Positions 46,816 through 55,771 of a stretch of DNA of 64,000 nucleotides are shown here, in pieces; position 1 is the first letter of the stretch, and every line of letters begins with the position of its first letter. The notes under the pieces were generated by a model. The model was not told the DNA's origin. It searched no databases and saw nothing but the letters and a program-made list of their open reading frames with translations. The position numbers and the translations under genes were made by a program. Source of the DNA: Bacillus salipaludis (GTDB lineage: Bacteria > Bacillota > Bacilli > Bacillales_B > DSM-18226); the NCBI RefSeq assembly GCF_004358205.1, contig NZ_SMYO01000004.1, forward strand, positions 310,001-374,000, given 5' to 3'.

Positions 46816-46941
46816 AAAGAAAGGAGCGTTAACCGCTCCTTTTTTCATTTTTTATCATATAATAGTTATTATAAACGATTTGTTGTACCAGTAATCTGAA
46901 GTGGATATACTAAATTAAAAAGCTTAAAAGGGGGAACTAGA

Positions 46942-47307
46942 ATGAGTAATGAGGTTGTTATTTTAACCGAGGCGGCTGCCATGCAAATAAAAGATATGAT
47001 GAAGCAAAATGAAGAAGAAGGAGCCCTTTTACGTGTGGGTGTCAAAGGCGGGGGCTGCAGCGGCTTATCTTATGGAATGGGATTTGATCATGAAGTAAAG
47101 GAAGATGATCTTCATTTCGAACTGCATGGAATTCAAATCCTCGTCGATAAAGAAAGTGCTCCTATTTTGCAAGGAACAAAAATTGATTATAAACAATCGA
47201 TGATGGGCGGCGGATTTACGATTGAAAATCCGAATGCTATTGCCTCGTGCGGTTGTGGATCTTCTTTCCGAACAGCAACGGCTGCAGGTTCACCTGAGGA
47301 ATGTTAG
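46942..47307 (+). CDS. yutM: A-type Fe-S cluster carrier YutM (ErpA/IscA-like)
   Basis: 121 residues. Three conserved Cys: one in KGGGCSGLSYGM (~36) and two in ASCGCGSSF (~103-105), the HesB/IscA signature. A-type carriers receive clusters from Suf and hand them to target enzymes. GGGGGAACT before the ATG. Alone on the strand between yuzB and the convergent yumC. Confidence 0.93.
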   Translation: MSNEVVILTEAAAMQIKDMMKQNEEEGALLRVGVKGGGCSGLSYGMGFDHEVKEDDLHFELHGIQILVDKESAPILQGTKIDYKQSMMGGGFTIENPNAIASCGCGSSFRTATAAGSPEEC

Positions 47308-47320
47308 CACTTAAAGGGAA

Positions 47321-47345
47321 AAGGCGTCCGCATAACGGGCGCCTT
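47321..47345. terminator. Hairpin between yutM and yumC
   Basis: AAGGCG-CCG and CGG-CGCCTT arms with one internal mismatch. T tail is poor, so activity is uncertain. Confidence 0.5.
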
Positions 47346-47351
47346 GTGAGA

Positions 47352-48350
47352 TTATTGATTAAACATCGAAGAACTGTGTAATGGCTGAACTTTTGCCTTT
47401 GGGTCAATATATGATTTTGCGTTGTTAACGGCAGTTGGTGCCTCACCAAATCCACAGGCAATTAATTTCACTTTCCCATCATACGTGCAAATGTCCCCTG
47501 CAGCATAAATTCCCGGTACATTTGTTTCCATTTTAGAGTTGACTAAAATCGAATTCTTTTCAATTTGCAGGCCCCACTCTTTTATCGGTCCAAGAGATGA
47601 CACAAAACCATAATTACAAATGACGGCGTCGACATTAATGGTAACCTTTTCTTCACCGTTCACACTTTCAAGAATAACTTGCTTAATTCCGGAATGGTCT
47701 CCAATTAGTTCTGCAGGAACATAGGGAGTTTTTACATTAACCTTTGAATTGAATAAGTTTTTAACACTATGTTCATGGGCTCGAAATTTGTCTCTGCGGT
47801 GAACAATCGTCACTTTTTCTGCTATCGGTTCCAACATTAAGGCCCAATCCACTGCGGAATCTCCGCCGCCAAATATTACTACTTTTTGATCGGCAAATTT
47901 ATTTAAATCTTCGATAAAATAATGGAGGTTTTTCCTTTCATACTGTGCAGCACTTTCTAGTTCTAAGCGGCGAGGCTGGAATGCACCGTTTCCTGCCGTA
48001 ATTACCACGGTTTTTGAATAATGAACTTCAGCATTTGTTGTTAATTTAAAAATACCGTTTTCTAGCTTTTCTAACTTTTCAACAGATTGTTCAAGCGCAA
48101 CCACTGGATCAAATTTCGCCATTTGCTCTTTTAGGTTATTTACCAATTCTTGAGCACGAATTTTTGGAAAACCGGCAACATCATAGATATATTTTTCAGG
48201 GTATAGCGCTGACAATTGACCGCCAAGTTGTGGTAAGCTCTCAATGATTTTCACTGAAGCTTGTCGCATCCCTCCGTAAAACGCGGTAAATAAACCAACA
48301 GGACCTCCCCCGATAATGGTGAGATCAAATACCTTTTGATCATCTTGCAC
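47352..48350 (-). CDS. yumC: Ferredoxin-NADP(+) reductase type 2, YumC
   Basis: 332-residue thioredoxin-reductase-like flavoprotein. FAD motif [18 protein letters not shown] motif [15 protein letters not shown], and the second FAD motif [11 protein letters not shown]. There is no CxxC redox pair, which separates it from thioredoxin reductase and places it with YumC, the essential ferredoxin/flavodoxin reductase of B. subtilis. Its neighbours are NDH-2 enzymes and Fe-S carriers. Confidence 0.93.
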   Translation of the reverse strand: MQDDQKVFDLTIIGGGPVGLFTAFYGGMRQASVKIIESLPQLGGQLSALYPEKYIYDVAGFPKIRAQELVNNLKEQMAKFDPVVALEQSVEKLEKLENGIFKLTTNAEVHYSKTVVITAGNGAFQPRRLELESAAQYERKNLHYFIEDLNKFADQKVVIFGGGDSAVDWALMLEPIAEKVTIVHRRDKFRAHEHSVKNLFNSKVNVKTPYVPAELIGDHSGIKQVILESVNGEEKVTINVDAVICNYGFVSSLGPIKEWGLQIEKNSILVNSKMETNVPGIYAAGDICTYDGKVKLIACGFGEAPTAVNNAKSYIDPKAKVQPLHSSSMFNQ

Positions 48351-48579
48351 TATGAATCCCCCCAGCTAGGTAGTAACAATCTTCACCCCAATCATACCAT
48401 AAAAATATTAAATGCTCACTTGAATTGCGGGGAATATTCGCTCAATTAGAAATTGCGCATTAATTCATTACCTTAGTTGGAATACATGAATCGAAAATGT
48501 TCAACCTATAATTATGTTAAATAAATTAAAAAACCGCTTGAAAACTAGATGAAAAAGGAATAAGATGAATTGTGTATAT

Positions 48580-48601
48580 ATTGTTACTATTATGTGACAA
48601 T
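48580..48601. promoter_or_regulatory. Inverted repeat upstream of yumB
   Basis: ATTGTTAC (48580-48587) and GTGACAAT (48594-48601) match at seven of eight positions across six A/T bases. The regulator is unknown. Lies 100 bp upstream of the Rex-like site. Confidence 0.4.
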
Positions 48602-48699
48602 ATCAGAACATTGTTTAATTAAGAGAGTTTATAAAAAATAGGAATATTAATGTGCATCCTACTGTAATGAGAAGTAGCTGCTGATTTCTTTGCACCTAT

Positions 48700-48717
48700 T
48701 CGTGAAAAATATCACAA
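48700..48717 (+). promoter_or_regulatory. Rex-type operator upstream of yumB
   Basis: TCGTGAAAAATATCACAA agrees with the Gram-positive Rex consensus TTGTGAAWWWWTTCACAA at 16 of 18 positions. Rex releases DNA when NADH is high. The rest of the 514-bp gap between yumC and yumB shows one more inverted repeat and no gene. Confidence 0.65.
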
Positions 48718-48864
48718 AGATTTCGCCTTGTAAACCTAAAGAAATCTGCCGATTGGCAAGCGCCAGTGGGGCCCAGTTGTGCTATCGACAAATAAAAACA
48801 AAGAAATCAGTGGATGATAAGGCAAAAGGTTCATTAAAATAAAATAAAGGTGGAAGTGATTACT

Positions 48865-50082
48865 TTGAGAAAGCCAAAAATTGTTATTGTCGGGGCAGGA
48901 TATGGCGGACTTATGACAACAGTTCGTTTGCAAAAATTATTAGGTGTGAATGAAGCGGAAATCGTGTTAATTAATAAAAATGATTATCATTACGAAACTA
49001 CATGGTTACATGAAGCATCAGCAGGCACATTACACCATGATAAAGTGCGCTATGATATCCGCAATGTAGTGGATCGGAGTAAAGTTGAGTTTATTCAAGA
49101 TACAGTTGTCGAAATCAATAAAGAAGAAAAGAAAGTCATTTTAGAAAATGATCAAGTCAATTATGATTACCTTGTTATTGCACTTGGCGGTGAACCAGAA
49201 ACATTTGGAATTAAAGGGTTAAAAGAATATGCTTTTGGTATTACCAATGTCAATTCCTCTCGTCAATTACGCGAGCATATTGAGTACCAATTTGCTACGT
49301 ACAATATGGAAGAAGAAAAGAACGATAATCGCTTATCTATTGTAGTTGGCGGTGCCGGATTTACTGGGATTGAATTCCTTGGCGAATTAACGAACCGTAT
49401 TCCAGAGCTTTGCCAGGAATATGATGTGGATTTCCAAAAAGTTAAAATTACTTGCGTGGAGGCAGCGCCAACTGTTCTTCCAGGCTTTGATCCGGAATTA
49501 GTTAGCTACGCAGTTTCTCAATTAGAGCGGAGAGGCGTAGAGTTTTTAATCGGTACTGCAATTAAAGAAGCTACTCCTGAAGGAATTTTTGTCGGTAAAG
49601 GCGATGAAGAGCCTTATGAAATTAAGGCTGGAACTGTCGTTTGGGCTGCAGGTGTACGTGGGAACGCCATTATTGAAAAATCTGGTTTTGAGGCAATGAG
49701 AGGCCGCGTGAAAGTACAACCGGATCTTCGTGTACCGGGATTTGATGATGTATTTATTATTGGTGACAGCTCCCTAGTTATTAATGAAGAGATTAATCGT
49801 CCATATCCTCCGACTGCACAAATTGCCATGCAGCAGGGTGAGGTAGTTGCTAAAAACATTACAGCACTTGTTCGAAATAAAGCAGAGCTTGAAAACTTTA
49901 CCTTTGATAATAAAGGTACTGTTTGTTCCCTTGGTGAAGATGATGCGATTGGTGTAGTATTTGGCAAAAAAGTGACTGGTTCAAAAGCAGCCTTCATGAA
50001 AAAAGTGGTTGATAACCGGGCCCTTTATATGATTGGCGGTACATCACTAGTACTGAAAAAGGGCAAGTTGAATTTCTTTTGA
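48865..50082 (+). CDS. yumB: NADH dehydrogenase type II (NDH-2), YumB
   Basis: 405 residues. FAD motif [15 protein letters not shown] motif [26 protein letters not shown], and [11 protein letters not shown] with AQIAMQQGE (quinone-site region of NDH-2). Single-subunit dehydrogenase that feeds electrons to menaquinone without pumping protons. TTG start at 48865 chosen from the family N terminus (MRKPKIV) and AAAGGTGGAAGTGAT upstream. A Rex-type operator lies 150 bp before it. Confidence 0.92.
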   Translation: MRKPKIVIVGAGYGGLMTTVRLQKLLGVNEAEIVLINKNDYHYETTWLHEASAGTLHHDKVRYDIRNVVDRSKVEFIQDTVVEINKEEKKVILENDQVNYDYLVIALGGEPETFGIKGLKEYAFGITNVNSSRQLREHIEYQFATYNMEEEKNDNRLSIVVGGAGFTGIEFLGELTNRIPELCQEYDVDFQKVKITCVEAAPTVLPGFDPELVSYAVSQLERRGVEFLIGTAIKEATPEGIFVGKGDEEPYEIKAGTVVWAAGVRGNAIIEKSGFEAMRGRVKVQPDLRVPGFDDVFIIGDSSLVINEEINRPYPPTAQIAMQQGEVVAKNITALVRNKAELENFTFDNKGTVCSLGEDDAIGVVFGKKVTGSKAAFMKKVVDNRALYMIGGTSLVLKKGKLNFF

Positions 50083-50095
50083 TAAAATTTTTAAC

Positions 50096-50126
50096 AAAAG
50101 GGCAGAAAAATTCTGCCCTTTTTTTT
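50096..50126 (+). terminator. Terminator of yumB
   Basis: AAGGGCAGAA and complement around AAA, followed by eight T. Confidence 0.9.
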
Positions 50127-50163
50127 CATATCTTTTCATGAAATTGTAATTTAGGAGGTTCCC

Positions 50164-50643
50164 ATGAGTAAACGCGGTAAGGTGTGGCTGGCCGTCTCGG
50201 GATTGGTAAAGTATGACGAGAAATGGCTTGTAGTTAAGAAAAGATACGGTGGGTTAAAAGGTCAATGGTCGTTGCCGGCAGGCTTTGTTAATGAAGGAGA
50301 AACAGCGGATGAAGCTGTTATTCGGGAGGTCAAAGAAGAAACGGGTATTGATTGCGCAGTGAAAGGTTTAATTGGGCTAAGAACAGGTGTAATAAAAGAA
50401 GAAGTAAGTGACAATATGCTTATGTTTTTACTTGAGCCGAAGGGCGGTGTTCAAATTATTCATCAAGACAGCGAACTCTATGAGGCGCGATTTATGACAC
50501 CTGAAGAGCTTCTGCAAGAAAAGGAGGCCTCTATTCTTTTAAGCTACCTAATAAATCAAACCAATTCCTTTTTAATACCTTGTAAAGATGGTTTGAATCC
50601 GGGTAATCAGTTCGGATATACAGCATATAAAATATTTTTGTAA
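50164..50643 (+). CDS. Nudix hydrolase
   Basis: 159 residues with a complete Nudix box: GFVNEGETADEAV then REVKEETGI (G-x5-E-x7-REVxEExGI). It should cleave a nucleoside diphosphate linked to another group; the substrate is not evident. It starts with GKVWLAVSGLV as in the ADP-ribose/NADH-like Nudix group. TTAGGAGGTTCCC before the ATG. No exact B. subtilis match can be named from the sequence. Confidence 0.88.
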   Translation: MSKRGKVWLAVSGLVKYDEKWLVVKKRYGGLKGQWSLPAGFVNEGETADEAVIREVKEETGIDCAVKGLIGLRTGVIKEEVSDNMLMFLLEPKGGVQIIHQDSELYEARFMTPEELLQEKEASILLSYLINQTNSFLIPCKDGLNPGNQFGYTAYKIFL

Positions 50644-50799
50644 TTTTTAGAAAATTTAAGTAACCATTCGAAAATGAAAGAAAACTCCAGATGTATCCGT
50701 TTTCTTATGTTAATTTGCTTGTATTTCCTCCTTTTCTTTTTTTCATTTTCTTGATATATTATCAGAAAATTTAGTTAATAAAAGAGGAGGATGAATAGT

Positions 50800-50925
50800 G
50801 TGACTGTAAAAAATTTGGATACAAAAACATGTGATTATTGTTCTGGAAATGGTTATTTTCAACTTTTACTTGGCGGCTCTGAAACCTGCTCCTGCTGCGA
50901 AGGTACAGGAAAGAAGCAGGAGTAA
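50800..50925 (+). CDS. yuiA: YuiA-like zinc-finger miniprotein
   Basis: 41-residue protein with two CxxCxGxG repeats (CDYCSGNG and CSCCEGTG, ten residues apart), the pattern of one DnaJ-type zinc finger. GTG start at 50800, with AGAGGAGG nine bases upstream; the in-frame ATG at 50791 touches that site. Position before yuiB matches B. subtilis. It may act on RNA or protein; function unknown. Confidence 0.82.
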   Translation: MTVKNLDTKTCDYCSGNGYFQLLLGGSETCSCCEGTGKKQE

Positions 50926-50948
50926 ACAAATGTAACTGAGAAAATTTG

Positions 50949-50981
50949 CTTCTTCGAATTCTTCGGAGGGCTATTTTTTTG
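50949..50981 (+). terminator. Possible terminator of yuiA
   Basis: Imperfect GCTTCTTCGAA hairpin followed by TATTTTTTT. Confidence 0.4.
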
Positions 50982-50999
50982 GCATAATCGTTGACCTTG

Positions 51000-51072
51000 A
51001 GGATTCTTCCGCTCAGGCTTATAGGTTTGTGCTTTTCGCCCCTGAGCAAGGCGCTTCCGCTTTTCTTTTCTA
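51000..51072. repeat. Degenerate copy of dispersed repeat family II
   Basis: Ends CGCTTCCGCTTTTCTT, exactly like the long copy at 10959-11080; the upstream part is rearranged. Confidence 0.5.
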
Positions 51073-51132
51073 TTGACTCCCTTTTGGACATTCAGTACAC
51101 TTAATGTTGATGTGTCAAAGGGGGAATTTTCA

Positions 51133-51456
51133 ATGCAGATGAGCATTGTTGTCTTAATTATCTCGATGTTATTATTTCTTGTGTTATTTTTTGGAATAGG
51201 ATTTATCCTTAATATGCTTTTAAGAATGTCATGGATTATGGCGATTATTTATCCAATTGTCGCGATTTTAATTGTTGATAAAGTACGTTTTATTGAATAT
51301 TTTACGAATAGTAAAGCTGCCTTCGGACAACTCGGGCATCGGTTCAGTTCACTTGCAACTGCTGACATCTTAATTTTAGTTAGCGGGCTGGCTGGTGCTA
51401 TTGTCTCAGGCATTGTCATAAAGCTTTTAAGAAAAAATGGATACCAGATGTTCTAA
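51133..51456 (+). CDS. yuiB: Membrane protein YuiB
   Basis: 107 residues with three hydrophobic segments (~5-30, 35-52, 78-96) and a short Lys-rich end. It has no known motif. Placed by size, topology and synteny with yuiA and yuiC. AAAGGGGGAATTTTCA before the ATG at 51133. Function unknown. Confidence 0.8.
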   Translation: MQMSIVVLIISMLLFLVLFFGIGFILNMLLRMSWIMAIIYPIVAILIVDKVRFIEYFTNSKAAFGQLGHRFSSLATADILILVSGLAGAIVSGIVIKLLRKNGYQMF

Positions 51457-51487
51457 GACTTTTTACCATGGTAAGGAGTCTTTTTTA
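51455..51487 (+). terminator. Terminator of yuiB
   Basis: The 13-bp stem (51455-51467, 51470-51482, with wobbles) is followed by TTTT. Confidence 0.75.
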
Positions 51488-51549
51488 TTTACTTCTTGAA
51501 TAATTCTTTTCCCCTTGGGAAATGAATATTTTTTGAGGAGTGAAAAATT

Positions 51550-52161
51550 TTGATGACTATTTTAAAAAGTTGGGCTAAGCGCTTTGTGATGACAATTCTT
51601 TTCTTCCTGGCGCTTTTAGTAACCTATCAATCCCTTTCCGGGGTGAATGCCCAAACAGTATTGAATTTTGTTGATCCGTTTATTTCGTCCAGTAAAACGG
51701 CAGCAGGTACAGTCCCAACGTTAGAAGAAGCCATTGATTGGTCTAAATATCCGAAAAAAACGGTTATTGCCACGGGTTACACTGCAGGGTTTGAGTCAAC
51801 AGGAAAATATCAAGGGCATCCTGAATATGGAATTACCTATTCGGGTGTAAAAGTGAAACGGGATTTATATTCAACCATTGCAGCAGATTTAAATGTTTTT
51901 CCGGTAGGGACCATTTTATTTATCCCCGGCTATGGCTATGGTGTAGTAGCTGATAAAGGCGGGGCAATAAAGGGAAATGAGTTGGACCTGTATTTTAATA
52001 CGGTTAAAGATGTTTATAATCAATGGGGCAAAAAGAAATTGGATATTTATGTTGTTCAAAAAGGAAATGGAAGTCTTTCTGAACAAGAATTAACAACATT
52101 AAATGAAAAAAAGTCGATGCAAGTATTCAGGCAGCAATATATTCATTCTGAGAAAAGATAA
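51550..52161 (+). CDS. yuiC: Muralytic 3D-domain protein YuiC
   Basis: 203 residues. N-terminal membrane/signal segment (~12-32), then a 3D domain (~75-180): [59 protein letters not shown], with the acidic residues that give the domain its name. YuiC-type proteins are small lytic transglycosylases related to Sps proteins and MltA. The TTG at 51550 is nine bases after GAGGAG; the next codon is ATG, so the start could be 51553. Confidence 0.88.
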   Translation: MMTILKSWAKRFVMTILFFLALLVTYQSLSGVNAQTVLNFVDPFISSSKTAAGTVPTLEEAIDWSKYPKKTVIATGYTAGFESTGKYQGHPEYGITYSGVKVKRDLYSTIAADLNVFPVGTILFIPGYGYGVVADKGGAIKGNELDLYFNTVKDVYNQWGKKKLDIYVVQKGNGSLSEQELTTLNEKKSMQVFRQQYIHSEKR

Positions 52162-52162
52162 A

Positions 52163-52184
52163 AGCAGGCAGCCGCCTGTTTTTT
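52163..52184 (+). terminator. Terminator of yuiC
   Basis: CAGGC and GCCTG arms followed by TTTTTT; short stem. Confidence 0.6.
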
Positions 52185-52189
52185 CTATT

Positions 52190-52222
52190 TTCCAGCCTCT
52201 AGTCAAGCCGCTCCCGCTTTTC
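52190..52222. repeat. Short remnant of dispersed repeat family II
   Basis: CAGCCTCTAGTCAAGCCGCT and then CCCGCTTTTCC resemble the right end of the copy at 10959-11080. Confidence 0.4.
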
Positions 52223-52298
52223 CTATTGTTTTCGATTCTCGAAAGAATTTTTCTTTTTCGTTATAATAAAGTTATAAAGATACTAAGGGGGAAAAGTC

Positions 52299-53807
52299 AT
52301 GTTTGAAATGAAAACAGAATTTAATGAATCAAATGAACATGAAGGTTTGGTCATCGGTCTTTTTGACCGGCCCGAAAAATTCACGGGTTTATTGGCAAGG
52401 CTTGATGAAATATTCGAAGGACAGCTTAAAGAGCTTGTAAAGTCTGGAGATATTACCGCTAAATTTAAAAGTATTAATAAAATACATACTCTTGGAAAAA
52501 TGGGTGTAAAACGAATTTGGTTTGTAGGTCTGGGTAAAGAAAAGGAACTATCCTTTGAAAAAGCACGGGATGTGTTCGGGAAACTTTTTAAGCTGATAAA
52601 AGCACAAAAACAGGAAGAATTAGCTTTTGCTATGGAAACGTTTACAACAGAGGGGCTGACAGCGCTGGATGCTGCTCATGCAGCCGGTGAAGCATTGGCA
52701 CTAGCGACTTATGAGTTTAAAGGCTACAAACAGAAGTCAAATGAACCGGAGAAGAGGCTGGAAAATCTAACAATCTATTGTGGATCCAATGATTTTGAAG
52801 AACTAAAAGCATCGTTAACAGTAGGATATGCGTTTGGAAAGGGAACTAATTCAGCCCGGACACTTGTGAACACACCAGGAAATTTGCTGACAGCTTCCGA
52901 TATGGCTGATTATGCAAAGAATCTTGCTGCTAAGTATGACTTTGAAGTGGAAATCTTAGAAAAAGCGGAAATTGAAAAGCTGGGGATGGGTGCGTTTTTA
53001 GCAGTAAATCAGGGGTCAACAGAGCCACCGAAAATGATAGTTCTTAAATATCAAGGAAAGGATGACTGGAAGGATGTTATTGGTCTTGTCGGCAAAGGGA
53101 TTACCTTTGATACCGGAGGCTATTCCATTAAAACAAAAACAGGGATTGTTGGGATGAAATCAGACATGGGCGGTGCGGCAGCTGTGTTAGGGGCAATGGA
53201 GATTATTGGGGAAATAAAGCCTGAACAAAATGTTGTCGCTGTTATTCCGTCTACTGACAACATGATCAGCGGATCGGCCTTTAAGCCTGATGATGTGATT
53301 ACTTCGATGAGCGGTAAGACGATAGAGGTACTAAATACGGACGCTGAAGGTCGTTTAGTCCTAGCGGATGCTGTTACATATGCAAAGCACCACGGTGCTG
53401 AATACCTTGTGGATGTTGCAACCTTAACAGGGGGTGTGATTACTGCACTTGGTCTTCACACAACGGGTGCCATGACCAATCATGACTCTCTATATGAGCA
53501 GGTTTTAGAAGCATCAAAGGAATCCGGAGAACGGATTTGGCAATTGCCACTGTTTGATACCGAGAAAGAAAGAGTACGAAACAGTAAAGTGGCTGATTTA
53601 AATAATTCACCTGGAAGTGAAGGTCATGCCCTTGTTGCGGGTGCGTTTATCGGAGAATTTGCGGAAGAAACACCATGGGTACATTTAGATATTGCAGGAA
53701 CCGCAACTACCTCTAGGGAATACGACCTTGGACCTGCCGGTGCAACGGGTGTCATGACCCGGACACTCGCTCTATTTGTTGAGCGTTTTGATCCAATTGA
53801 AAAATAA
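52299..53807 (+). CDS. pepA: Leucyl aminopeptidase PepA (YuiE)
   Basis: 502-residue M17 metallopeptidase, cytoplasmic, forms hexamers and removes N-terminal residues. C-terminal catalytic domain: [25 protein letters not shown], the signature NTDAEGRL, and [10 protein letters not shown]. The metal-binding Lys, Asp and Glu set is complete. The N-terminal ~160 residues form the oligomerisation domain. AAGGGGGAAAAGTC precedes the ATG. Confidence 0.95.
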   Translation: MFEMKTEFNESNEHEGLVIGLFDRPEKFTGLLARLDEIFEGQLKELVKSGDITAKFKSINKIHTLGKMGVKRIWFVGLGKEKELSFEKARDVFGKLFKLIKAQKQEELAFAMETFTTEGLTALDAAHAAGEALALATYEFKGYKQKSNEPEKRLENLTIYCGSNDFEELKASLTVGYAFGKGTNSARTLVNTPGNLLTASDMADYAKNLAAKYDFEVEILEKAEIEKLGMGAFLAVNQGSTEPPKMIVLKYQGKDDWKDVIGLVGKGITFDTGGYSIKTKTGIVGMKSDMGGAAAVLGAMEIIGEIKPEQNVVAVIPSTDNMISGSAFKPDDVITSMSGKTIEVLNTDAEGRLVLADAVTYAKHHGAEYLVDVATLTGGVITALGLHTTGAMTNHDSLYEQVLEASKESGERIWQLPLFDTEKERVRNSKVADLNNSPGSEGHALVAGAFIGEFAEETPWVHLDIAGTATTSREYDLGPAGATGVMTRTLALFVERFDPIEK

Positions 53808-53918
53808 CTTCATCCTCTGAGCCATCTTGGGTTTTTTATGTATTTGCCCACTCAAAAACCTTTCTGTTCGCATATGAAATAGTGTAGGCAAGTATATACG
53901 AAAGGGAGGTATGATGGC

Positions 53919-54155
53919 ATGTACCCTTATCGATATCCCTATCCCGTTCAAGATCAAAGATTTATCGGGTTGGGCTGGCCGTTGGCGATAGGTGGACTTG
54001 GCTTTTTAGGAGGATTATTAGGTGGAGGATTAGGTGGGTTTGCAGGAGCAGCATTAGGAAGCCGCCCGCCATGGGGCTATCCCGGATTCGGCTATCCAGG
54101 CATGGGTTACCCTGGATTTGGTTATCCGGGCATGGGTTACCCTGGATTTTATTAA
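53919..54155 (+). CDS. Gly/Tyr/Pro-repeat protein with hydrophobic segment
   Basis: 78 residues: a short YPYRYPYP head, a Gly-rich hydrophobic stretch (~17-48, LGGLLGGGLGGFAGAAL), then tandem ten-residue repeats of GFGYPGMGYP type. No known family is certain. Such GYP-repeat miniproteins in spore formers are often surface or spore proteins, which is inference. A good GGGAGG lies before the ATG and a strong terminator follows, so the gene is real. Confidence 0.75.
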   Translation: MYPYRYPYPVQDQRFIGLGWPLAIGGLGFLGGLLGGGLGGFAGAALGSRPPWGYPGFGYPGMGYPGFGYPGMGYPGFY

Positions 54156-54160
54156 ACAGA

Positions 54161-54189
54161 GTAAAAACAGCTCCAAGGGCTGTTTTTAC
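54161..54189 (+). terminator. Terminator after the GYPG-repeat gene
   Basis: Perfect 11-bp arms GTAAAAACAGC and complement (54161-54171, 54179-54189), followed by CACTTTTT. Confidence 0.85.
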
Positions 54190-54246
54190 ACTTTTTAGAA
54201 GAGCAATTTTACATTACATAAAATAATCTCTAAAGGAGAGGTAAAA

Positions 54247-54630
54247 ATGGTTAAAAACACATTATTAGAAGCATTAGGGATTGAAATAACCCATTTAGAG
54301 GCTGGGAAAGTAATTGCAACGATGCCGGTGGATGAGCGTACAAAGCAGCCTGTTGGTTTACTGCATGGCGGGGCGTCTGTGGCGCTGGCAGAAACGGTTG
54401 CTAGCTTAGGTGCTTATGAATTGGTGGACAAAGAAACACAAGGGGTTGTAGGTCTGGAAATAAACGCAAACCATGTACGGTCTGCAAGAGAGGGTATTGT
54501 GACAGCAGTTGCAACCGTTCTGCACCAAGGAAAAACAACAATGGTATGGGATATAAAAATAAGCGATGAAAAAGATCGGCTTATTTGCGTATCCAGATGC
54601 ACAATGGCGGTCATTTCCTTAAAAAAATAA
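54247..54630 (+). CDS. yuxO: Hotdog-fold acyl-CoA thioesterase (YuxO-like)
   Basis: 127-residue PaaI/EntH-type thioesterase. GLLHGGASVALAET carries the His-Gly and catalytic Glu; VVGLEINANHVRSA and GKTTMVWDI are typical. YuxO-type enzymes hydrolyse 1,4-dihydroxy-2-naphthoyl-CoA in menaquinone synthesis, so that is the likely role, but specificity cannot be read from the sequence. GGAGAGGTAAAA upstream. Confidence 0.82.
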   Translation: MVKNTLLEALGIEITHLEAGKVIATMPVDERTKQPVGLLHGGASVALAETVASLGAYELVDKETQGVVGLEINANHVRSAREGIVTAVATVLHQGKTTMVWDIKISDEKDRLICVSRCTMAVISLKK

Positions 54631-54638
54631 AGTCACCG

Positions 54639-54666
54639 AAAGGATGAATTTTTCATCCTTTTTTCT
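54639..54666 (+). terminator. Terminator of yuxO
   Basis: AAGGATGAA and TTCATCCTT perfect arms, followed by T run. Confidence 0.88.
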
Positions 54667-54815
54667 TTGGATGATTTGTAGGAAAATTTAAAAAAATCAC
54701 GACCATTTCATGTTATAATAGAAAATAATAAAAAATTTCTTATATGTACAATTTTTTGTACAGGTTTCTCAATATAATGTAGTAAGAAATTTGTTAGAAA
54801 AGGTGGTGAAAAAGG

Positions 54816-55433
54816 ATGGGAAAGCGGCATTGTTTATTTATTGATTTTGAATTTACCATGCCAGAAAGAAATGTCCGTATGAAGGAGTTTTATCCTGAAA
54901 TTATTGAGGTTGGTATTGTTTCAGTAATAGATGATCAAATCGTTGATCAGTTTTCATCCTATGTGACCCCGCTTAAATTTCCTACGCTTTCAGAACGCTG
55001 TAAATCATTTCTACATATTTCTCAGGATCAGGTAAACAAAGGGATTACTTTTTTTGAATTAATTCGAAAAATGGAGGAGTTCAATCAAGGGTATGAAATG
55101 ACCATTGTTACTTGGGGAAATATGGACATGAAGGTGTTGCGCCATAATTGTCTTGCAGCCGGAATTCCGTTTCCATTTCATGCAGCTGAGTTAGATCTAT
55201 CCATGGAGTATAAACGATTTTTTGGTGATCAAAACCAAACGGGTCTTTGGAAGGCGGTTCAAGAGTATGGCAAGGAAGGGACAGGCAGACACCATCGTGC
55301 ACTTGATGATGCGCTGACTACTTATAATATATTCAAGCTTGTAGAAAAGGATAAACGTTACTTGGAAAAACCTAAACCAACGACGATTGGGGATCGAGTG
55401 GATTTTTCAAAACTATTAAATGAATTCGCATAA
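54816..55433 (+). CDS. kapD: DEDDh 3'-5' exonuclease-like KapD
   Basis: 205 residues of the exonuclease (EXOIII/ERI-1-like) family. The four acidic residues are visible: DFEFTMPE (~8-10), WGNMDMKVL (~105) and the H..D of GRHHRALDDALT (~160). In B. subtilis KapD is described as an inhibitor in the KinA pathway to sporulation and is also linked to RNA maturation; the precise role is open. ATG after AAGGTGGTGAAAAAGG. Confidence 0.88.
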   Translation: MGKRHCLFIDFEFTMPERNVRMKEFYPEIIEVGIVSVIDDQIVDQFSSYVTPLKFPTLSERCKSFLHISQDQVNKGITFFELIRKMEEFNQGYEMTIVTWGNMDMKVLRHNCLAAGIPFPFHAAELDLSMEYKRFFGDQNQTGLWKAVQEYGKEGTGRHHRALDDALTTYNIFKLVEKDKRYLEKPKPTTIGDRVDFSKLLNEFA

Positions 55434-55466
55434 AAGGCCAAATCATTCAAATTGATTTGGCTTTTT
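55434..55466 (+). terminator. Terminator of kapD
   Basis: The arms GCCAAATCA and TGATTTGGC are followed by TTTTT. Confidence 0.82.
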
Positions 55467-55518
55467 ATGTGTATATATATAGGCTGTTTTAGTAAACTTT
55501 GTTGCTAATGAACATGGG

Positions 55519-55712
55519 TGGTTGATTTCCACTCCAGGATGCTCGCTTTCGCCGGGCGGGCGGTGAACCTCCTCGTCACTATACTCCTGCCGGGTCTCAC
55601 CTGTCCCGCTGCACCCGCAGGACACTGAATTGCTTCCTTGAATCCACCCACGCACGAAGAAAATGCGGTAGCATTTTCGAGGAGTCTCGCACCTTCCGCT
55701 CCAATCAACCTA
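55519..55712 (-). repeat. Dispersed repeat family I, copy C
   Basis: About 190 bp. On the minus strand it reads GTTGATTGGAGCGGAAGG, then CTCCTCGAAAATGC, TTCGTGCGTGGGTGGATTC, and closes GGAGTGGAAATCAACC, in the same order as the copies at 61562 and 62842. It lacks the outermost left end. It fills most of the gap between kapD and kapB. Confidence 0.88.
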
Positions 55713-55771
55713 TTTCCTGGAAATTTCCTATCATAACATATTAAAAATTAACAACCCTTTAGAAAAGACCT

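Noticed and set aside
50771..51146. Two minus-strand open frames over yuiA and its downstream gap
   Set aside because: Basic, low-complexity products; they overlap the repeat remnant and the real yuiA gene.
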